64,000 nucleotides of DNA from Prorocentrum cordatum (taxonomy: Eukaryota > Sar > Dinophyceae > Prorocentrales > Prorocentraceae): assembly GCA_963575745.1 (NCBI GenBank), contig CAUYUJ010021062.1, forward strand, positions 81,503 to 145,502. The letters run 5' to 3'. The notes beneath the pieces were generated by a model. The model was not told where the DNA came from and did no database searches. It saw only the letters and a list, made by a program, of their open reading frames with translations. The position numbers and the translations under genes were made by a program. Shown here piece after piece: positions 21,103 to 32,484 of this stretch; positions within the stretch are counted from its first letter, which is position 1, and each line of letters opens with the position of its first letter.

Positions 21103-21400
21103 GCTGGAGAAGCCGTGGCTGAAGGACCCCATCATCAACGAGGTGCTTGAAACAGTTGTTTCGGGGCCCAACGGCATCTGCCAGCGGATCAGGAACTCTC
21201 CAAATCTTCAATCCATATTTCAAGATTCCATCCAAACTATGGTATGCAATCGCACGATACCAGATTCAGCGAAGAAACTGAAAAACTTGGGCTTCGCCTT
21301 GCACAGATTCGACTCACTTCTGCGCCCGCTCACTCGGTCTGCATTATTGTTAGAAGCCATAATGCGCGCGCTCTTGCGCAACGTCCGCCTGCCCTCACGA
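21103..21400 (+). CDS. Internal coding block of the same unknown gene
   Basis: Begins after a pyrimidine tract near GCGCTGGAG. The frame reads KPWLKDPIINEVLETVVSG, NGICQRIRNSPNLQSIFQDS, IPDSAKKLKNLGFALHRFDS and LTRSALLLEAIMRALL. It is a helical, ordinary-looking protein without recognised motifs. The 3' boundary is unclear, around 21390-21440. Confidence 0.5.
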
Positions 21401-21914
21401 TGCATCGGACCTGTGCGCGGCCGCTCAGGGGGGAGATCCTTGGGCCTGGGGTTTGTCCCCCGCCACTGCGCGGGGCCCTCTCGCGAATTATTTCAAATCT
21501 CTTGTAATCCCTACAGTAATCGGGCCTGTAGGGCGCCGGCAGAGCTGCCCTCCACGGCGACCAACAAGGGCCTGACACACATTGGGACGTTTTGTGACGT
21601 CTAAAATAAGTGACCGCGTTCAACGCGGCGAAACTTCGAGATGGCTCGGCGTTCGCTTTTCCGCTGCTTCCCAACAAATTGAGGGCAGGATCGAAAGCAA
21701 ACGAAACGCTACACATTGTATTCTCCCTCCGCCTGCCCCAATCCTCGCCTTCGTTTCCCCGTCCTCCTCTCCCCTCTCTTCCCTCTCTCCCCGCCTCGCC
21801 CCGCCCTCACCCGCCGCCCCCGTCCCCACCCCTCCATCCCTCCCCGCGGTTGCGGGGCTTCGGATTGCAACGGCATACAAGATAATGGTCGTGCGAAAAG
21901 GTACCCAGACATCC

Positions 21915-22800
21915 AGGGACGCTGCTGATTTTCTTATCTATATATCAGGGGACGCGAGCCTCGAACGGCTGGCGCTGATAGGCATGCTCGCGGACGCGGG
22001 CGATGTTGTTTTGCAGTTGTTGCGCTTCTTTGATACCGAGAATTACGATTCGACGGCTGCGCCCAGGCACGTGAATGACTTAGTGAACAACTTGGACTGG
22101 GCGTTCGTCCGCAAGAAGATTGTTCTGCAACAAGACAGCTGCACGAGCGTGATGCTCAGGACAGTGGCGAAACTGTCCTCTGTGACGGTCAACAATGAAC
22201 CACGGAGAATCGGAGCTGTGGGTGGTCGAGTACCTAAACCCATCATTGACGCTTGTTTTGCAAGGCTCAATTCTTTGACTGTCATGGTTATTGAAGTTTT
22301 GAAGGCAGAATTTCAGTGGTCCTTCGCAAATAACTTTAGCGCGTTCGACTTGGATAGGACGTCCGACCACGACGCTACAACATGCTTGGCCCGGCTGGCC
22401 CACGTGGAGGGCGTGAATTTGACGCTGCTGAAGACCCGATATAACCGAGCGTTTGCTGTGGCGCTGAAGCTGAGATCAAGCAATCGGGATCTGCGCACTG
22501 GGGACGCGTGGAGGAAGGCATGGGTCAGCATCGGTAAGCCCCGCATCTTACAGAAGGTCCTGGCGCGCGCCCTTGCAATGCGCGGCAACACCACCAGCGG
22601 CATTGAGCAGCTGCACGCCCTGCAGGACGCGCCGTGGCCAGCGAGGCGACACAACGCATGTGAGACGCGGGAAAACGACGAGATGGCAATGTTGGCCGAC
22701 CACAAAACCAGGAATAAGGACGCCGTCGACGGCCCAGTGCCTCTGGTCTATCATTCGGACGGCTGTCGCCGATCTTTTCTGAGCTCGCGCAGTTCTGAGA
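21915..22800 (+). CDS. 3' coding block of the same unknown gene, running into a CT tract
   Basis: Follows ACATCCAG (acceptor). It encodes RDAADFLIYISGDASLERLA, ADAGDVVLQLLRFFD, NLDWAFVRKKIVLQQDSCTS, ARLAHVEGVNLTLLKTRYNR, AWRKAWVSIGKPRILQKVLA and NDEMAMLADHKTRNKDAVDG. The style resembles multicopy transposase-like proteins common in dinoflagellate genomes (from memory, not proven). After about 22800 the frame stays open through the whole CT tract as Ser-Leu repeats, which is most likely intron or untranslated. Confidence 0.55.
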
Positions 22801-22854
22801 CCTCGCGCGCATTTTCCGTTCTGTCATTTGCTTTTGCCTCGGCCTTTGCCTCTG

Positions 22855-23136
<282 letters not shown>

Positions 23137-23384
23137 GGGAGGGGGAGGCGAGGTCCCCAGCACCCTGCCCCAACCTGCCGGGCGACCCCGGAGCAGGCGG
23201 CGGGGGCAGGTGCAAAACCACCTCGGGCAGGCCACCTGCGCCGACAGTCGCCTTGAGCGAAAATCAGCGCGGGCAAAGCGAAGCGGGCGCAAACTGAACA
23301 GGAGAGGGAGGAGGAGGAGGAGGAGAAGCGGCCAGCCAGGGGAAGGGGAGGGAGGGGCAAGGGGCGGGGGCGGTCGGAAGGTGG

Positions 23385-23635
23385 CGGGCGTTGCGGGGGC
23401 CGTGGGGGTCGTAGTGGGTGGGGGCGGCAGCCGCGGTGGTGGCCGAAGTGGTCGTGGTGGTCGAAGTGGTCGTGATGGTGGCCGTCGTCGCCGTGGCCGT
23501 CCGCAGTGGTCGCCGCAGTGGTCGTGGCGGTGGGCGAGCGTAGTGGTGGTGGTGGGCGTGGTTGTCGCAGTGGTCGCAGGGCAGCGGTCGTGGTAGTCGT
23601 CGTGGTGGTCGTAGTGGGCGCGAGGCGGGCGTGCT
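23385..23635. repeat. GGTCGTGGTGG-type minisatellite
   Basis: Degenerate GTGGTCGTAGTGG units directly abutting the 3' end of the LINE coding region. Possibly its 3' tail repeat. Confidence 0.7.
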
Positions 23636-24458
23636 AATGGCCGCCGCGGTGGTGGCTGTGGTCGAGTCGGAGCCGGTGGGTTGCTCGCGTCGCACTGAGC
23701 AGCATCTCAGCGTTGCCGAACGCGAGGCACCGCTGAATTTTTCTCCACGTGGTAGAGATCACAGCGGAACGGTCGGCATCCGGCAGGTCCCGGCCGTAGG
23801 AGCGCACGAAGGCGACCAGCTCGTCCGCCGGCCGGCCCCCAGTCTCCAAGACGGCCGGGATGAGTTCCCCTCCAGCCGGGGGGTAGCGCGCCCGCTTTCT
23901 GTCGACTGCCTGAGCCGCCGCCACCCCGTCCGTGCGAGCCCTGGCCTGCCTGCGAGCGTTGTTGTTGCTGTGTTCGCAGGTGACAGACCAGTCCACAAAG
24001 ATTGGGGCGTTGGTAGCGGGGTCGCGCGTGGCCACGTCGAGAATAGCCTCCTCCCAAGCTCCGGTGTCAGGGTGCTGGCGGTCCCAAGCAGGGACTCGCT
24101 GCTCGGTCGTGGCCCTGTGGCCCGTCTGAGCGTAGTGCCAAGGCCCGCTCCAGTCGCGCAGGGAGTTGTGCCTGTAGTCCCTGCTGTCCCCGCACCCGCA
24201 CTTCCGGGCGTGCCAGTCCTTGGCATCCAGCGCTTCCCCGCAAAGCGAGCCGTCCTGCTTCCGGCGTTGGCAGCGCGAGCCCGGGGCACACACGTCGCAG
24301 GAAAGACGCATGCGCAAGTTGGCCAGGAAGTGGTTGTCTGGGAGGGGCGCGTCGCCCTCCTCGCGAGGCAAGAGCCAGGCCCCCGCCCCTGGGCCTCCGG
24401 CGCCGCGCAGAGCGAGTTGGCCGTCCTCGTTTAGCGTCCGGAGCAGCCGCGCTCTTTT
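23634..24458 (-). CDS. LINE C-terminal part: zinc knuckle and restriction-like (PD-(D/E)XK) endonuclease domain
   Basis: Continues the reverse-transcriptase protein after a one-base frame change at the A4/T4 run 24455-24458. In this frame it reads [20 protein letters not shown], then [20 protein letters not shown]. Next come a Cys/His cluster ([10 protein letters not shown], then C-x12-H-x3-CGCG) and a restriction-like endonuclease core: [22 protein letters not shown], the KRARY lysine, and [11 protein letters not shown]. Restriction-like endonucleases placed after the reverse transcriptase are typical of R2/CRE-type LINEs, where they nick target DNA. The domain order agrees. Confidence 0.75.
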   Translation of the reverse strand, partial: KRARLLRTLNEDGQLALRGAGGPGAGAWLLPREEGDAPLPDNHFLANLRMRLSCDVCAPGSRCQRRKQDGSLCGEALDAKDWHARKCGCGDSRDYRHNSLRDWSGPWHYAQTGHRATTEQRVPAWDRQHPDTGAWEEAILDVATRDPATNAPIFVDWSVTCEHSNNNARRQARARTDGVAAAQAVDRKRARYPPAGGELIPAVLETGGRPADELVAFVRSYGRDLPDADRSAVISTTWRKIQRCLAFGNAEMLLSATRATHRLRLDHSHHRGGH

Positions 24459-27400
24459 GGCGAAGGAAGTTCTCTTCCCCCAGTACCCCTGCTGTTTGGC
24501 CTTTGGGCTCAGCCAGGAGAGCTGCCCAATCCAAGGGTTCGGCCTTCGCCTCCTGCCGGTCGAGCTCCGCTTCGGCGCGGCGCCAAGCGTCTGCCGTCTG
24601 AGGGCAGCGTGCCCGGACGGCCTCCGCCGAGGTGGCTCCGAGGCAGCCTGCCACGCCCCGAAAGCAGAAGGCCCAGCTTCCGAGGTAGGCGCGGGCGGCG
24701 GTCTCCCGGGCCGAGGGGAAGCCGTTGCCGCCGTCCTTGAGGCGGAGGGTGAGCCACTCCTTCTGCTCGTTGCTCAAGGGCCCAGCTAGCTCGGCGTAGG
24801 CCCCGAATAGCAAGTCGTCGAGCTCCCCCGCCCAGGCGGTCTCGTAGTTCGCGCGCAGCAGGTGGGTGCAGCAGCCCTGGGCGCAGGTGCGGAGCAGCGT
24901 GTGCGCCCCTTCCGCCGAGAGCCCGTTCTGGCGCAGCGTTCTCCAGTGGGCCAGGAAGTGCCGCGTTTTGTCCAGGACCTCTCGGCCGTCGGAGCTGGCC
25001 AGAAGGGGCAGCCTGGCGTCGTCGTCGTCCTCGTCGCGGTCGTACCACGTGACCGGGTTCCCCAGGACGGTCAAGTTGGCGGCCCGGAGCGGCGCGAGCT
25101 GTGGAGGGATCGCAGTGGCCGGGCTGGCGGTCCATACCTTGGTCTTGTCCGCGTTGAGCTCCAAGCCGACCCGGGCCATCTCTTCTCGCACGACGTCGTG
25201 TGCCTGGGCGGCGGCCTCCGCTGGCACGACCACAAGCACGTCGTCGAGGTAGGAGAAAAGGCGGGAGACGGGGCTCAGCAGTTGCAGGCGCTCGCGGGCG
25301 CGGGCAAGGGCGTCGGCGATCCCAATGGCGAAGAACGCGGGGCTGAGCGGGCAGCCCTGGTCGACGCCTGTCTGGGCCGACACGGGCATGGGGGTGCCGA
25401 GGTCGCCCCAGAAAAGGTGCGTCGTCGGCCTCGTCAGCCAAGCGTTGGCGACCGGGAGGAGGCTCGGCGCCCGGCGGGCCACTGCGTCAAGCACCGTTTG
25501 CCGGGGCAGGGCATTGAAGGCATTAGTAGCATCAAAAGCCAGGACGGCGGCCCCCGGCATCGCTTCGGCCAGAGCGGTGACGCATTTGTGGACCCGCTCG
25601 CAGCCCGCCCTCGTGCCGACCGCGAACTGGAGGGGACCGCAGGCGTCTTTCAGCTCCTCCTTGAAGACCTCGCAAGCCGCCTTCGCCGCCAGCCTGCGGA
25701 GGACGCTCCCGCATGCCACCGGCCGCAATTTCCCGTTTTTCTTCCGCAGCGCCACTAGCCGGGCCCCCAAGTTGGCCGTCGTGAAATCGGGGGGGAGGAC
25801 GCCGAGGAGGAAGGCCACGGCCACCCGGCAGTTCGCCTCGAGCGCGGCGGAGTCGGCAAGGAGAGTCTTCCAGTGCTCGAAACGGGAGCCGTTGGGGCCT
25901 GGGCCAGACCTCCGCGGGGCTTGCTCGATGGCCTGGCGCACCGCGTGCAGGAGCTTTTCTGTGGTCTCGTCGTCGGGAAGCTGCGCTGCGGTTGGGGTGG
26001 CGCCCGCGCCCTGCGGGAAGAGGTTCTGAAGCTCGCCGTGAGCACTGGCGTCAGTGACCACCGCGGCAGAGCGAGTCACCAACGACATGGCCTTGGATAC
26101 CAATCCCTCAGAGAGGAAGGTCTCCACGTTCTTCGCGGTGTCCCGCGGTCGGCCAGTGCGCCGTCGACCGGCTGCACCAGCCCCAGCAGCGGCGGCGGCG
26201 GCCGCCTCGCGCCACAGAGCCCCCCAGTCGCCGCGCCAAGCTATGCGGATCCGTCGCGCGCGGATTTTGGAGAGCCCGCCGCTGTTCTTAGCGCTCCGTC
26301 CTCCGCGGACCCGGGTCGGTGCGAAGAGGATGACCCTGTCGAAGAAAGTCAGCAGTTTGCCCGCCCTGCTAGCTGCAGCGGCGTCCCCGGCCCGCTGTGC
26401 GTCGAGGAAGGCGGTCGCGGCAGCCCCCCGGAGCACGGCGAGGGAGTGCGCGAGGGGCTCCGGGACCGACCCAACGGTGCGGACGTCCACCCCCAAGTCG
26501 TTGCACGACACCCCGTCCCACCAGTCAAGATTGAGGAGCGTCTGCGCTGGGGCCCCGTCGGCGTCGAGGCCGGGCGGCCGAGCGTCGTCGTCGGCGTCGT
26601 CGTCGTCACGCGGGGCCCTGCGGCCCGGCGTGTGCGCCTGGTCGGCTGCGCGGCGGCGCAGGCGTCCAGCGCGCGAATCGGCGAGGTGCTCCGCCCGTGT
26701 GGGACGTCCAGGTTGGTCGCAGGACTGGTGCAGCTCCGCCTGGGCCTCTGGCGAGAGGGAGGCGCTACCCTGGACCATGTCAAAGGGGCCGAGTCCGCCC
26801 TCCACGCAACTCGGGCAGAAGTAATTCCTGTGGGCCAAGCTGCGGGACGCGCGGTACACCCGCAGGTCGCCTTTGGAGAAAGGTCTGCGGCAGGCGCTGG
26901 CCTGGCACGCGCAGGAGCGGCGGTGCGGCATAACGTCAACTGCCCACTCGGACTCTGCTGCTTGACCCGGGGCTGGCGCCGTGGGCTGCGCTGCGGGAGG
27001 GCCCGCTGGGGGTGCAACAGGGGCAGGAACGTTTGGTGGCGGGGCGGCCGGGCCTGCTGGATCGGCCGGCGCTGCCGGGCCAGCGGGGAAGGCGGGCGCG
27101 GCAATGGCCCGGGCCAGCAAGACAGCATGGCTGGCGAAGGCCATCTTCGAAGACAAGCTGGAGTAGCCACCGGGGCTGAGGGCGACCGTGAAGGCGGCGG
27201 TGAGCGCCTCGCAGAGCGGTCGATTGAAGTGCACGTCGGAGGCCACAGCGTACATGCACAAGCAGGCGGCGGTTCGCCGCGCGGGGCCTCCGTGGACCAC
27301 CGCCCCCCAACACAGGAAGTGCAGAGGAGTGTGCCCGATGCATGCCGCCGCGAGGATGAACGCAGGGTGGGACGGCCCGTGGAGCAAGGGGCCGAAGGCA

Positions 27401-30400
27401 GCATGCGCCCCTTGGGCTAGGGAGAGGCTGCCCAGCACCGGAAGGATGTGGAGCGGCACCATCACGAGCAGAGGCGGCAGGATGCTGAGCGCGCTGTGGA
27501 CCACGTCGAGCGCTGGGGACAGCGCAGCTGGAGCTGAGGGCCAGGGCGCGTGGGCCTTGGGACAGGCCAGAGGACAAGAAGATGTTCGTGAAGCCCCCCT
27601 GGCCGAGGATGCACAGCTCCGGATGTGGAACAAGAAGAAGAGCTCGGCCGAGGAGACGAGGTGACCCTGGCCACCGCGGTCGAGGCTGCGAGTCGTCGGC
27701 CTCGTGCCCCCTAACGTTGCGCTGCTCCTGGTACTGGTTGCACTGCGTCCTGCTGCGCCACTGGTCCGACCCGCTGACGGCGGTGTTGCTGTAGGCGCCG
27801 GCGTTGGTGTCGGCGTAGGCGCCGGCGTCGGTGCTGGCGTAGGGGCGGACGTCACTGCTGGCGTAGGCGCTGGCGTTCGTGCCGGCGGAGGCGCAGGCGT
27901 AGATGCTGGGGATGGTGCTGGCGTCGGCGCTGGCGAAGGCGTCCAAGATGGTGGTAGCGTAGCTGCCCTCGGCGGTGGTGTAGGCGCAGGCGTTGGTGCC
28001 GGCGTAGGCGCGAGCGTGGACGCCAGCGCCGGTGCGCTCCGGCTAGCTGCCCAGCGAACCAGTGCGCTGCGGCCTGACGGCCGTGCTGCTGTAGGCGCCG
28101 GCGTTGGTGTCGGCGTAGGCGCCAGGGTTGGTGCTGGCGCAGGGGCGGACGTCGCTGCTGGCGTAGGCGCTGGCGTTCGTGCCGGCGGAGGCGCGGGCGT
28201 AGATGCCGGGGATGGTGCTGGCGTCGGCGCTGGCGAAGGCGTCCAAGGTGCCGTACTGCTCCTGGTACCGGTCGTGCTGCCACTGGTCCCGTTCGCAGGT
28301 GTCAACGAAGGACCCCTGCTTCCAGCTGCGCCTCTCCCTGTTGTGCTGCTAGCCGCTCTCGAAGTTGTCCACGTAGGGCTGCTGCTCCCTGTTGTGCTGC
28401 CCGTCGCACTCGGAGTAGTCAACGCAGGGCTGCTGCTCCCAGTTGCGCCCCCACCTCCCTCGCGACTCCGACGGGGTGGAGAGAAGGACGGGGGGGGGGG
28501 AAAGGAAGAGGAGGAAGAGGAGGAGAAGGAGGAGGAGGGGGAGGAGGAGGCGGAGGAGGGGGAGGGAAAGGAGGAGGTCACCGAAGCGCTGGAGATCCCC
28601 ATGGTCGACGCTGCCGCTGCCGTGGAGCTCGCCGCGGAAGTGGCCGTGAAAATCCCGCTGCTCGAAATGGTACTCGCCGTCATCGCCGTGTTCATGGTTG
28701 TGCTCATGCCGGTCGTGGCCGTGCTGCTCGAGGTCACGCTGCCGCTCGCCTGGAACGCACTGCTAGTCTTCGAAGCGCTGGACGCCCCAGTGGTCGACGA
28801 TACTGCTGCCGTGGCCATTGGCTTCGCGCTGCTCGGGCTGGTACTCGCCATCGTCGCTGTGCTCGTGCCCGTGCCCGTGCCGGTCGCGGCTGTGCTGTTC
28901 GAAGTCACGCTGCCGCTCGTCAGTGACGCACTGCTAGTCACCGAAGCGCTGGAAGCCCCTGTGGTCGACGATGCTGTAGTCGTGGGGCTCGCCGTGGAAT
29001 TGGCCGTGGACGTCGCTCTGCCCGAGCTGGTACTCGCCGTCGTCATCGTGCCTGCCGTAGTCGAGCTCGTCTCTGGCGTGCCGTGATGCTGCAGGGTTCC
29101 CGTAGTCGTCTCCGTCGGACTGCTCCGCGCTGTGTTCTTGGTGTCGGGGTTGGCGCCCAAAGATGTGGTGCTCGTTGCACTGCTCGCGCTGCTGCTGCTG
29201 CTGCTGCGGGCTCTCGTCGTGCTGCTCAACGTTGACGTGATCGTCTCCGTGGCGCTGCCCATTGTTGAGTTGCTGGCCTCGGACGCGCCGCTCCAAGACG
29301 TGGTGCTCGTTGCCACTCTCGTCTCACTCGTGGACGGGTTGCTGGTGCCGCTGGCCCCCGTTGTGCTGCTGAGCGCCGTCGTGCTAGTCTCCGAGCTGGG
29401 GGGCGCAGGGGTCGACGAACTCGTCGGCGTGGGGGTCCCGGAGACGAACGGTGCGAAGGTCGGAAAAAGTCCTTGCGGGCAGAACCCTGTGGGAGTCAAC
29501 AAAAGAACCCGGCCGTGCCCCCCAGAGCGGGGGACGACAGGGGCGAAGGCAGGGGCGCCAGCTGACGGCGGGGCCACAGTCGGACGATTCGAGGCTCCCC
29601 GGAAGACAGCAGACGGCGAGGCCGCAGCCCAGGGGAACGCCCAGGAGAGCGCGAGTCTAATTGGGGAACGCGCAGCGCAGCTGTCCCGGGCGCGTGGCCG
29701 ATGCAACCGGGCGTAACCGGGGACCGGCCACCTAGCTGCGGCTCGTTGGCCGCCTTCGTCTGGCTCATCTGGCTCACGGAGAAAATAAAACGCACCCTCG
29801 TGCGACCTCACGGGACCTCCAGGGCCTCCGGGGTCCTCTCCACAAGAGCAAGGATCGACGAAGCAGGCAGGGGAGACGGGGAAGTACGACGGAGAAGGGA
29901 TCACGCTGGGAAGCAACGGAAACAAGGAGTAAGACAAGGCGGAGAGGGGCGAATAGGACAGAAGGCGGGGACAGGAGAGGGGGACACCCGTCGGGGCGAG
30001 GGTGGGGTGACGAAGGTGGCTCCTGGGGACTCCCCCTGGTCGTTTGGGTGCCCGAGTCCGCGAAGCCGACCCGGATGAGCCCAGCGGCCCTGGCAGGGAG
30101 GCCGCGCGGCGCTGCGGCTGGGGGCTGAGGCTGGCGCTGCTGGTCCTGGACGAACTGTTCGACGGTGTACTGCTCAGTGCGTTGCCCATCGGACTCGCGG
30201 ACGTGGGCGTGAGGCTGGTGCTGCTGGTACCTGCCGTGCTGCCCTGCGCCGTGGTGCCCGACTCTGCCGTGGTGCTCCTCGTTGTGGCGCCGGCCCCGAA
30301 CGCGCTGCTCGGAAACGTGTTGCTCGCTGCGCTGCTCGCCACATTCACGGACGTGAGGCTGGTGATGCTGATGTCTGTCATGCTACCTTGCGCCGCGGAG

Positions 30401-31413
30401 CCCGACTGCGTCGCGCTGCTCACCGCCATGGTGCCGGTCAACGAAGTCGTCCAGCTCGGGCCAGGGGCGCCGCCAGGCGGGGCTGCAGCAGCGCTGGCGG
30501 TCTGGCGGCCGCCAGGCGGGAAGTCGGGCCAGTCTGAGTCGGGCGTCGGGTAGGGCGTCGGGCCGGGTCGGGGCGTCAGGCTGGTGTACGGCGCTGGGTA
30601 GCGCAACGTGCTGGGGTAAGGCGCCGGACAGGGCGTCGTGCTGGGGGCCGGCGTCGGGTGGGGCGTCGAATTGGGGTTGGGCGTCGGGTAGGGCGTCGGG
30701 CTGGGGCGGAACGTCGGGTTCGGCGTCGTGCTGAATGACATCATCGGGTAGGCCGTCGTGCTGGGGCGAGGCGTCGTGCAGGGCATCGGGCTGGGGTAGG
30801 GCGTCGAGTAAACGGTGGGCGTCAGGAAGGGCATCGGGCTGGTGGAGGGCGTCGGGCTGAGGTAGGGCATCGTGTAGGGCGTAGTGCTTGGGTAGGGCGT
30901 GTAGGGCGTCGTGCTTGGGTAGGGCGTCGTGTAGGGCGTCGTGCTGGGGCTGGGCGTCGGGTGGGTCGTCGGGGTGGAGTAGGGCGTAGGGGAGGGCGTC
31001 GTCCTGGGACTGCGTGTCGGGTATGGCGTCGGGGTGGAGTAGGGCGTACGGGAGTGCGTCGTGCTGAGACTGGGCGTCGAGTAGGGAGTCGGACTGGGGG
31101 AGGGCGTCGTGTAGGGCGTCGTACTTGGGAAGGGCGTCGTGTAGGGCGTCGTGCTGGGGTTGGGCGTCGGGTCGGTCCTCGTGCTGAGGTAGGGCGTAGG
31201 GGAAGGCGTCCTGCTGCGGCTGGGCGTCGGGCGGGGCGTCGGGCTGGGGTAGGGCGTCGGGCTGGGGGAGGGCGTCGTGTAGGGCGTCGTGCTTGGGTAG
31301 GGCATCGCTCCTCCCTCCACTGTGATGCTGCTGGTTCCACTCTGAGTTGCGCGCGTACAGCTGCCGAACTGCGCCGTGTTGCTCGGGGCCCTGGGCGTGC
31401 TGTTCTCTGCCAT
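24067..31413 (-). CDS. 7.3-kb open frame: Pro/Ser/Thr-rich repeats fused in frame to a LINE reverse transcriptase
   Basis: One uninterrupted minus frame of 2448 codons. Residues about 20-1260 are low-complexity: PYPTPSPT-like decapeptides, then Ser/Thr/Ala-rich, then APTPAPT-like. Around 1298-1330 is a hydrophobic segment ([20 protein letters not shown]). Around 1495-1540 is a Cys/His cluster ([10 protein letters not shown] through YFCPSCVEG). Residues about 1770-2140 are a non-LTR reverse transcriptase: motif [14 protein letters not shown], motif [15 protein letters not shown], catalytic [11 protein letters not shown] (YLDD at 25241-25252) and [12 protein letters not shown]. After 24455 the true continuation is in another frame (see 23634-24458), so the last 130 residues here are out of frame. 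Whether the repeat part is translated with the LINE, or simply lacks stops, is not decided. The real LINE start may be near 27.5 kb. Confidence 0.7.
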   Translation of the reverse strand: MAENSTPRAPSNTAQFGSCTRATQSGTSSITVEGGAMPYPSTTPYTTPSPSPTPYPSPTPRPTPSRSRTPSPTPYLSTRTDPTPNPSTTPYTTPFPSTTPYTTPSPSPTPYSTPSLSTTHSRTPYSTPTPYPTRSPRTTPSPTPYSTPTTHPTPSPSTTPYTTPYPSTTPYTPYPSTTPYTMPYLSPTPSTSPMPFLTPTVYSTPYPSPMPCTTPRPSTTAYPMMSFSTTPNPTFRPSPTPYPTPNPNSTPHPTPAPSTTPCPAPYPSTLRYPAPYTSLTPRPGPTPYPTPDSDWPDFPPGGRQTASAAAAPPGGAPGPSWTTSLTGTMAVSSATQSGSAAQGSMTDISITSLTSVNVASSAASNTFPSSAFGAGATTRSTTAESGTTAQGSTAGTSSTSLTPTSASPMGNALSSTPSNSSSRTSSASLSPQPQRRAASLPGPLGSSGSASRTRAPKRPGGVPRSHLRHPTLAPTGVPLSCPRLLSYSPLSALSYSLFPLLPSVIPSPSYFPVSPACFVDPCSCGEDPGGPGGPVRSHEGAFYFLREPDEPDEGGQRAAARWPVPGYARLHRPRARDSCAARSPIRLALSWAFPWAAASPSAVFRGASNRPTVAPPSAGAPAFAPVVPRSGGHGRVLLLTPTGFCPQGLFPTFAPFVSGTPTPTSSSTPAPPSSETSTTALSSTTGASGTSNPSTSETRVATSTTSWSGASEASNSTMGSATETITSTLSSTTRARSSSSSSASSATSTTSLGANPDTKNTARSSPTETTTGTLQHHGTPETSSTTAGTMTTASTSSGRATSTANSTASPTTTASSTTGASSASVTSSASLTSGSVTSNSTAATGTGTGTSTATMASTSPSSAKPMATAAVSSTTGASSASKTSSAFQASGSVTSSSTATTGMSTTMNTAMTASTISSSGIFTATSAASSTAAAASTMGISSASVTSSFPSPSSASSSPSSSFSSSSSSSFPPPPSFSPPRRSREGGGGATGSSSPALTTPSATGSTTGSSSPTWTTSRAASSTTGRGAAGSRGPSLTPANGTSGSTTGTRSSTAPWTPSPAPTPAPSPASTPAPPPARTPAPTPAATSAPAPAPTLAPTPTPTPAPTAARPSGRSALVRWAASRSAPALASTLAPTPAPTPAPTPPPRAATLPPSWTPSPAPTPAPSPASTPAPPPARTPAPTPAVTSAPTPAPTPAPTPTPTPAPTATPPSAGRTSGAAGRSATSTRSSATLGGTRPTTRSLDRGGQGHLVSSAELFFLFHIRSCASSARGASRTSSCPLACPKAHAPWPSAPAALSPALDVVHSALSILPPLLVMVPLHILPVLGSLSLAQGAHAAFGPLLHGPSHPAFILAAACIGHTPLHFLCWGAVVHGGPARRTAACLCMYAVASDVHFNRPLCEALTAAFTVALSPGGYSSLSSKMAFASHAVLLARAIAAPAFPAGPAAPADPAGPAAPPPNVPAPVAPPAGPPAAQPTAPAPGQAAESEWAVDVMPHRRSCACQASACRRPFSKGDLRVYRASRSLAHRNYFCPSCVEGGLGPFDMVQGSASLSPEAQAELHQSCDQPGRPTRAEHLADSRAGRLRRRAADQAHTPGRRAPRDDDDADDDARPPGLDADGAPAQTLLNLDWWDGVSCNDLGVDVRTVGSVPEPLAHSLAVLRGAAATAFLDAQRAGDAAAASRAGKLLTFFDRVILFAPTRVRGGRSAKNSGGLSKIRARRIRIAWRGDWGALWREAAAAAAAGAGAAGRRRTGRPRDTAKNVETFLSEGLVSKAMSLVTRSAAVVTDASAHGELQNLFPQGAGATPTAAQLPDDETTEKLLHAVRQAIEQAPRRSGPGPNGSRFEHWKTLLADSAALEANCRVAVAFLLGVLPPDFTTANLGARLVALRKKNGKLRPVACGSVLRRLAAKAACEVFKEELKDACGPLQFAVGTRAGCERVHKCVTALAEAMPGAAVLAFDATNAFNALPRQTVLDAVARRAPSLLPVANAWLTRPTTHLFWGDLGTPMPVSAQTGVDQGCPLSPAFFAIGIADALARARERLQLLSPVSRLFSYLDDVLVVVPAEAAAQAHDVVREEMARVGLELNADKTKVWTASPATAIPPQLAPLRAANLTVLGNPVTWYDRDEDDDDARLPLLASSDGREVLDKTRHFLAHWRTLRQNGLSAEGAHTLLRTCAQGCCTHLLRANYETAWAGELDDLLFGAYAELAGPLSNEQKEWLTLRLKDGGNGFPSARETAARAYLGSWAFCFRGVAGCLGATSAEAVRARCPQTADAWRRAEAELDRQEAKAEPLDWAALLAEPKGQTAGVLGEENFLRQKSAAAPDAKRGRPTRSARRRRPRGGGLALASRGGRRAPPRQPLPGQLAHASFLRRVCPGLALPTPEAGRLALRGSAGCQGLARPEVRVRGQQGLQAQLPARLERALALRSDGPQGHDRAASPCLGPPAP
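27783..28262. repeat. 300-bp tandem duplication built of GGCGT(A/T)GGCGCCGGCGTT hexamers
   Basis: 27783-27960 and 28083-28260 are near-identical at an exact 300-bp offset (for example GTAGGCGCCGGCGTTGGTGT in both). Inside, short units encode alternating Ala-Pro-Thr-Pro on the minus strand. It is part of the long minus frame. Confidence 0.9.
28460..28585. repeat. (GGA)n purine tract
   Basis: Interrupted GGAGGA tract separating the Ala/Pro/Thr-rich from the Ser/Thr-rich segment of the long minus frame. Confidence 0.85.
28590..29450 (-). repeat. Ser/Thr-rich imperfect repeat region
   Basis: Imperfect units of about 130-150 bp, each with GCGCTGGA(A/C)GCCCC and GTGGTCGACGATGC-like blocks. On the minus strand they encode mucin-like peptides such as [19 protein letters not shown]. 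The complementary strand reads as Val/Ala/Leu-rich and looks like an artefact. Confidence 0.6.
30560..31310 (-). repeat. Tandem minisatellite GTAGGGCGTCGTGCTGGG (15-30 bp units)
   Basis: Several dozen units of GGGTAGGGCGTCG(T/G)GCTGG. On the minus strand they encode [13 protein letters not shown]-type decapeptides. Unit boundaries vary, and at least two frames remain open throughout because the unit length is a multiple of three. Confidence 0.9.
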
Positions 31414-31429
31414 GCTGCCCGTGGTCCTG

Positions 31430-31838
31430 GTCGCGTGGCTCTGCTGCTGCTGGTCGTTGTCGTGGCGGCATTGCTGCTTGCAGTCGTGGCCGTCGTCGCG
31501 ATGCTGCTGGTCGCGGTCGCGGGGGTGCTGCTGGCCTCTGACGTAGTGGCGCTGCTGGTGGTGGCGTTGCTGGTCGCCGTCGAGGAGGGGCCGCTGCTGG
31601 CTGTCGTCGTGGTGTTGCTGGTCGCAGTCTTGATGGCGTTGTTGGTCGTCGTCGCGGTGCTGCGGGTCGCGGTCGTGGTGGTGCTGCTGGTCGTAGTCGT
31701 GGTGGCGTTGTCGGCCGTGACTCTGCTGGACGCCGTCGTAGTGGTGCCGCTGCTCGCCGTTGTCGTGGTGCCGCCGGCCGCCGTTGTTGTGGACTTGCCG
31801 GATTCCATCGTGGTGCTGCAGCTGGTAGTGGCGTTGCA

Positions 31839-31870
<32 letters not shown>

Positions 31871-32030
31871 TGCTGAGCGTAGTCGTGGCGCTGCTGGTCG
31901 TCGTCGCGGTGGCGCAGCTGCCTGCGGTCGTGGTGGCGCTGCTGGGGGTGGCGCTGCGGGTCGCCGTCGTGCCGGTGTTCCTGCTGGCTGTCGCCGTGGT
32001 TTTGCTGGTCGCTTTCCCTCGGGATGCTTA
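31430..32030 (-). repeat. GTCGTGGTGCTGCTGG-type trinucleotide-based repeat
   Basis: GTC/GTG/CTG-rich imperfect repeats (a run of CTG at 31840-31875). The minus strand reads Thr/Ser/Ala-rich or Gln/His/Arg-rich depending on frame. No separate gene is claimed. Confidence 0.7.
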
Positions 32031-32089
32031 GTCGCCTTCCCCCCGCCCATTGATTTGAATTGGGTCAAGCCGCAGACGTTGCGCTTCAG

Positions 32090-32192
32090 TCCCACCAGCC
32101 CTCTGGGCGTTGGTGGTTTAGCGAACATTGTCTTCTCTCTGCCGATATCCCTCCTCCTCCCTTCCCTGCTCAGGGGATGGGGTTTGCTCTCC
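32090..32192. repeat. Dispersed element A, second copy
   Basis: CCCACCAGCCCTCTGGGCGT, GTGGTTTAGCGAACATTGTC and TTCTCTCTGCC match 5657-5761 at most positions, including the following CT-rich part and a GGGGTTT block. Confidence 0.8.
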
Positions 32193-32349
32193 CCTTACCC
32201 CGACCCCGAGGCGGTTGTTACACTGCCTGCCCTTACCATCACCATCGGCACCAGTAGCAGCAGCACCACAAGCACCAGCAACAGCACAAGCAGCAGCGGA
32301 AGGACAGTGGCGCCACCAAGATCAGCAGCACCACCATTCGCTACCAGAG

Positions 32350-32445
32350 ATATCCCAATTCACCGTTGTTGCCGGCGCTGTTTTACTATGTGCGCATTTT
32401 GGATGTGCTGGTGGGGATGCGCAAAGCGTCAAGAATTTCCTAACG
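32350..32445. repeat. Dispersed element B copy
   Basis: TATCCCAATTCACCGTTGTT, CGGCGCTGTTTTACTATGTG and TTGGATGTGCTGGTGGGGAT follow the pattern seen at 6843-6935 and 59516-59750. Confidence 0.6.
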
Positions 32446-32484
32446 CTGCCATGCCGCTTTTACCCCCGATGGGGGGGTTGTCGG

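Noticed and set aside
27704-29086. Long plus-strand frame rich in Gly/Ala/Val
   Set aside because: It is the complement of the Pro/Ser/Thr-coding repeats. Frames stay open because of trinucleotide periodicity.
32398-32420. GCGCATTTTGGATGTG as a leader relic before the 32.5-kb gene
   Set aside because: It is part of the dispersed family B element, whose other copies lack the leader-like bases.
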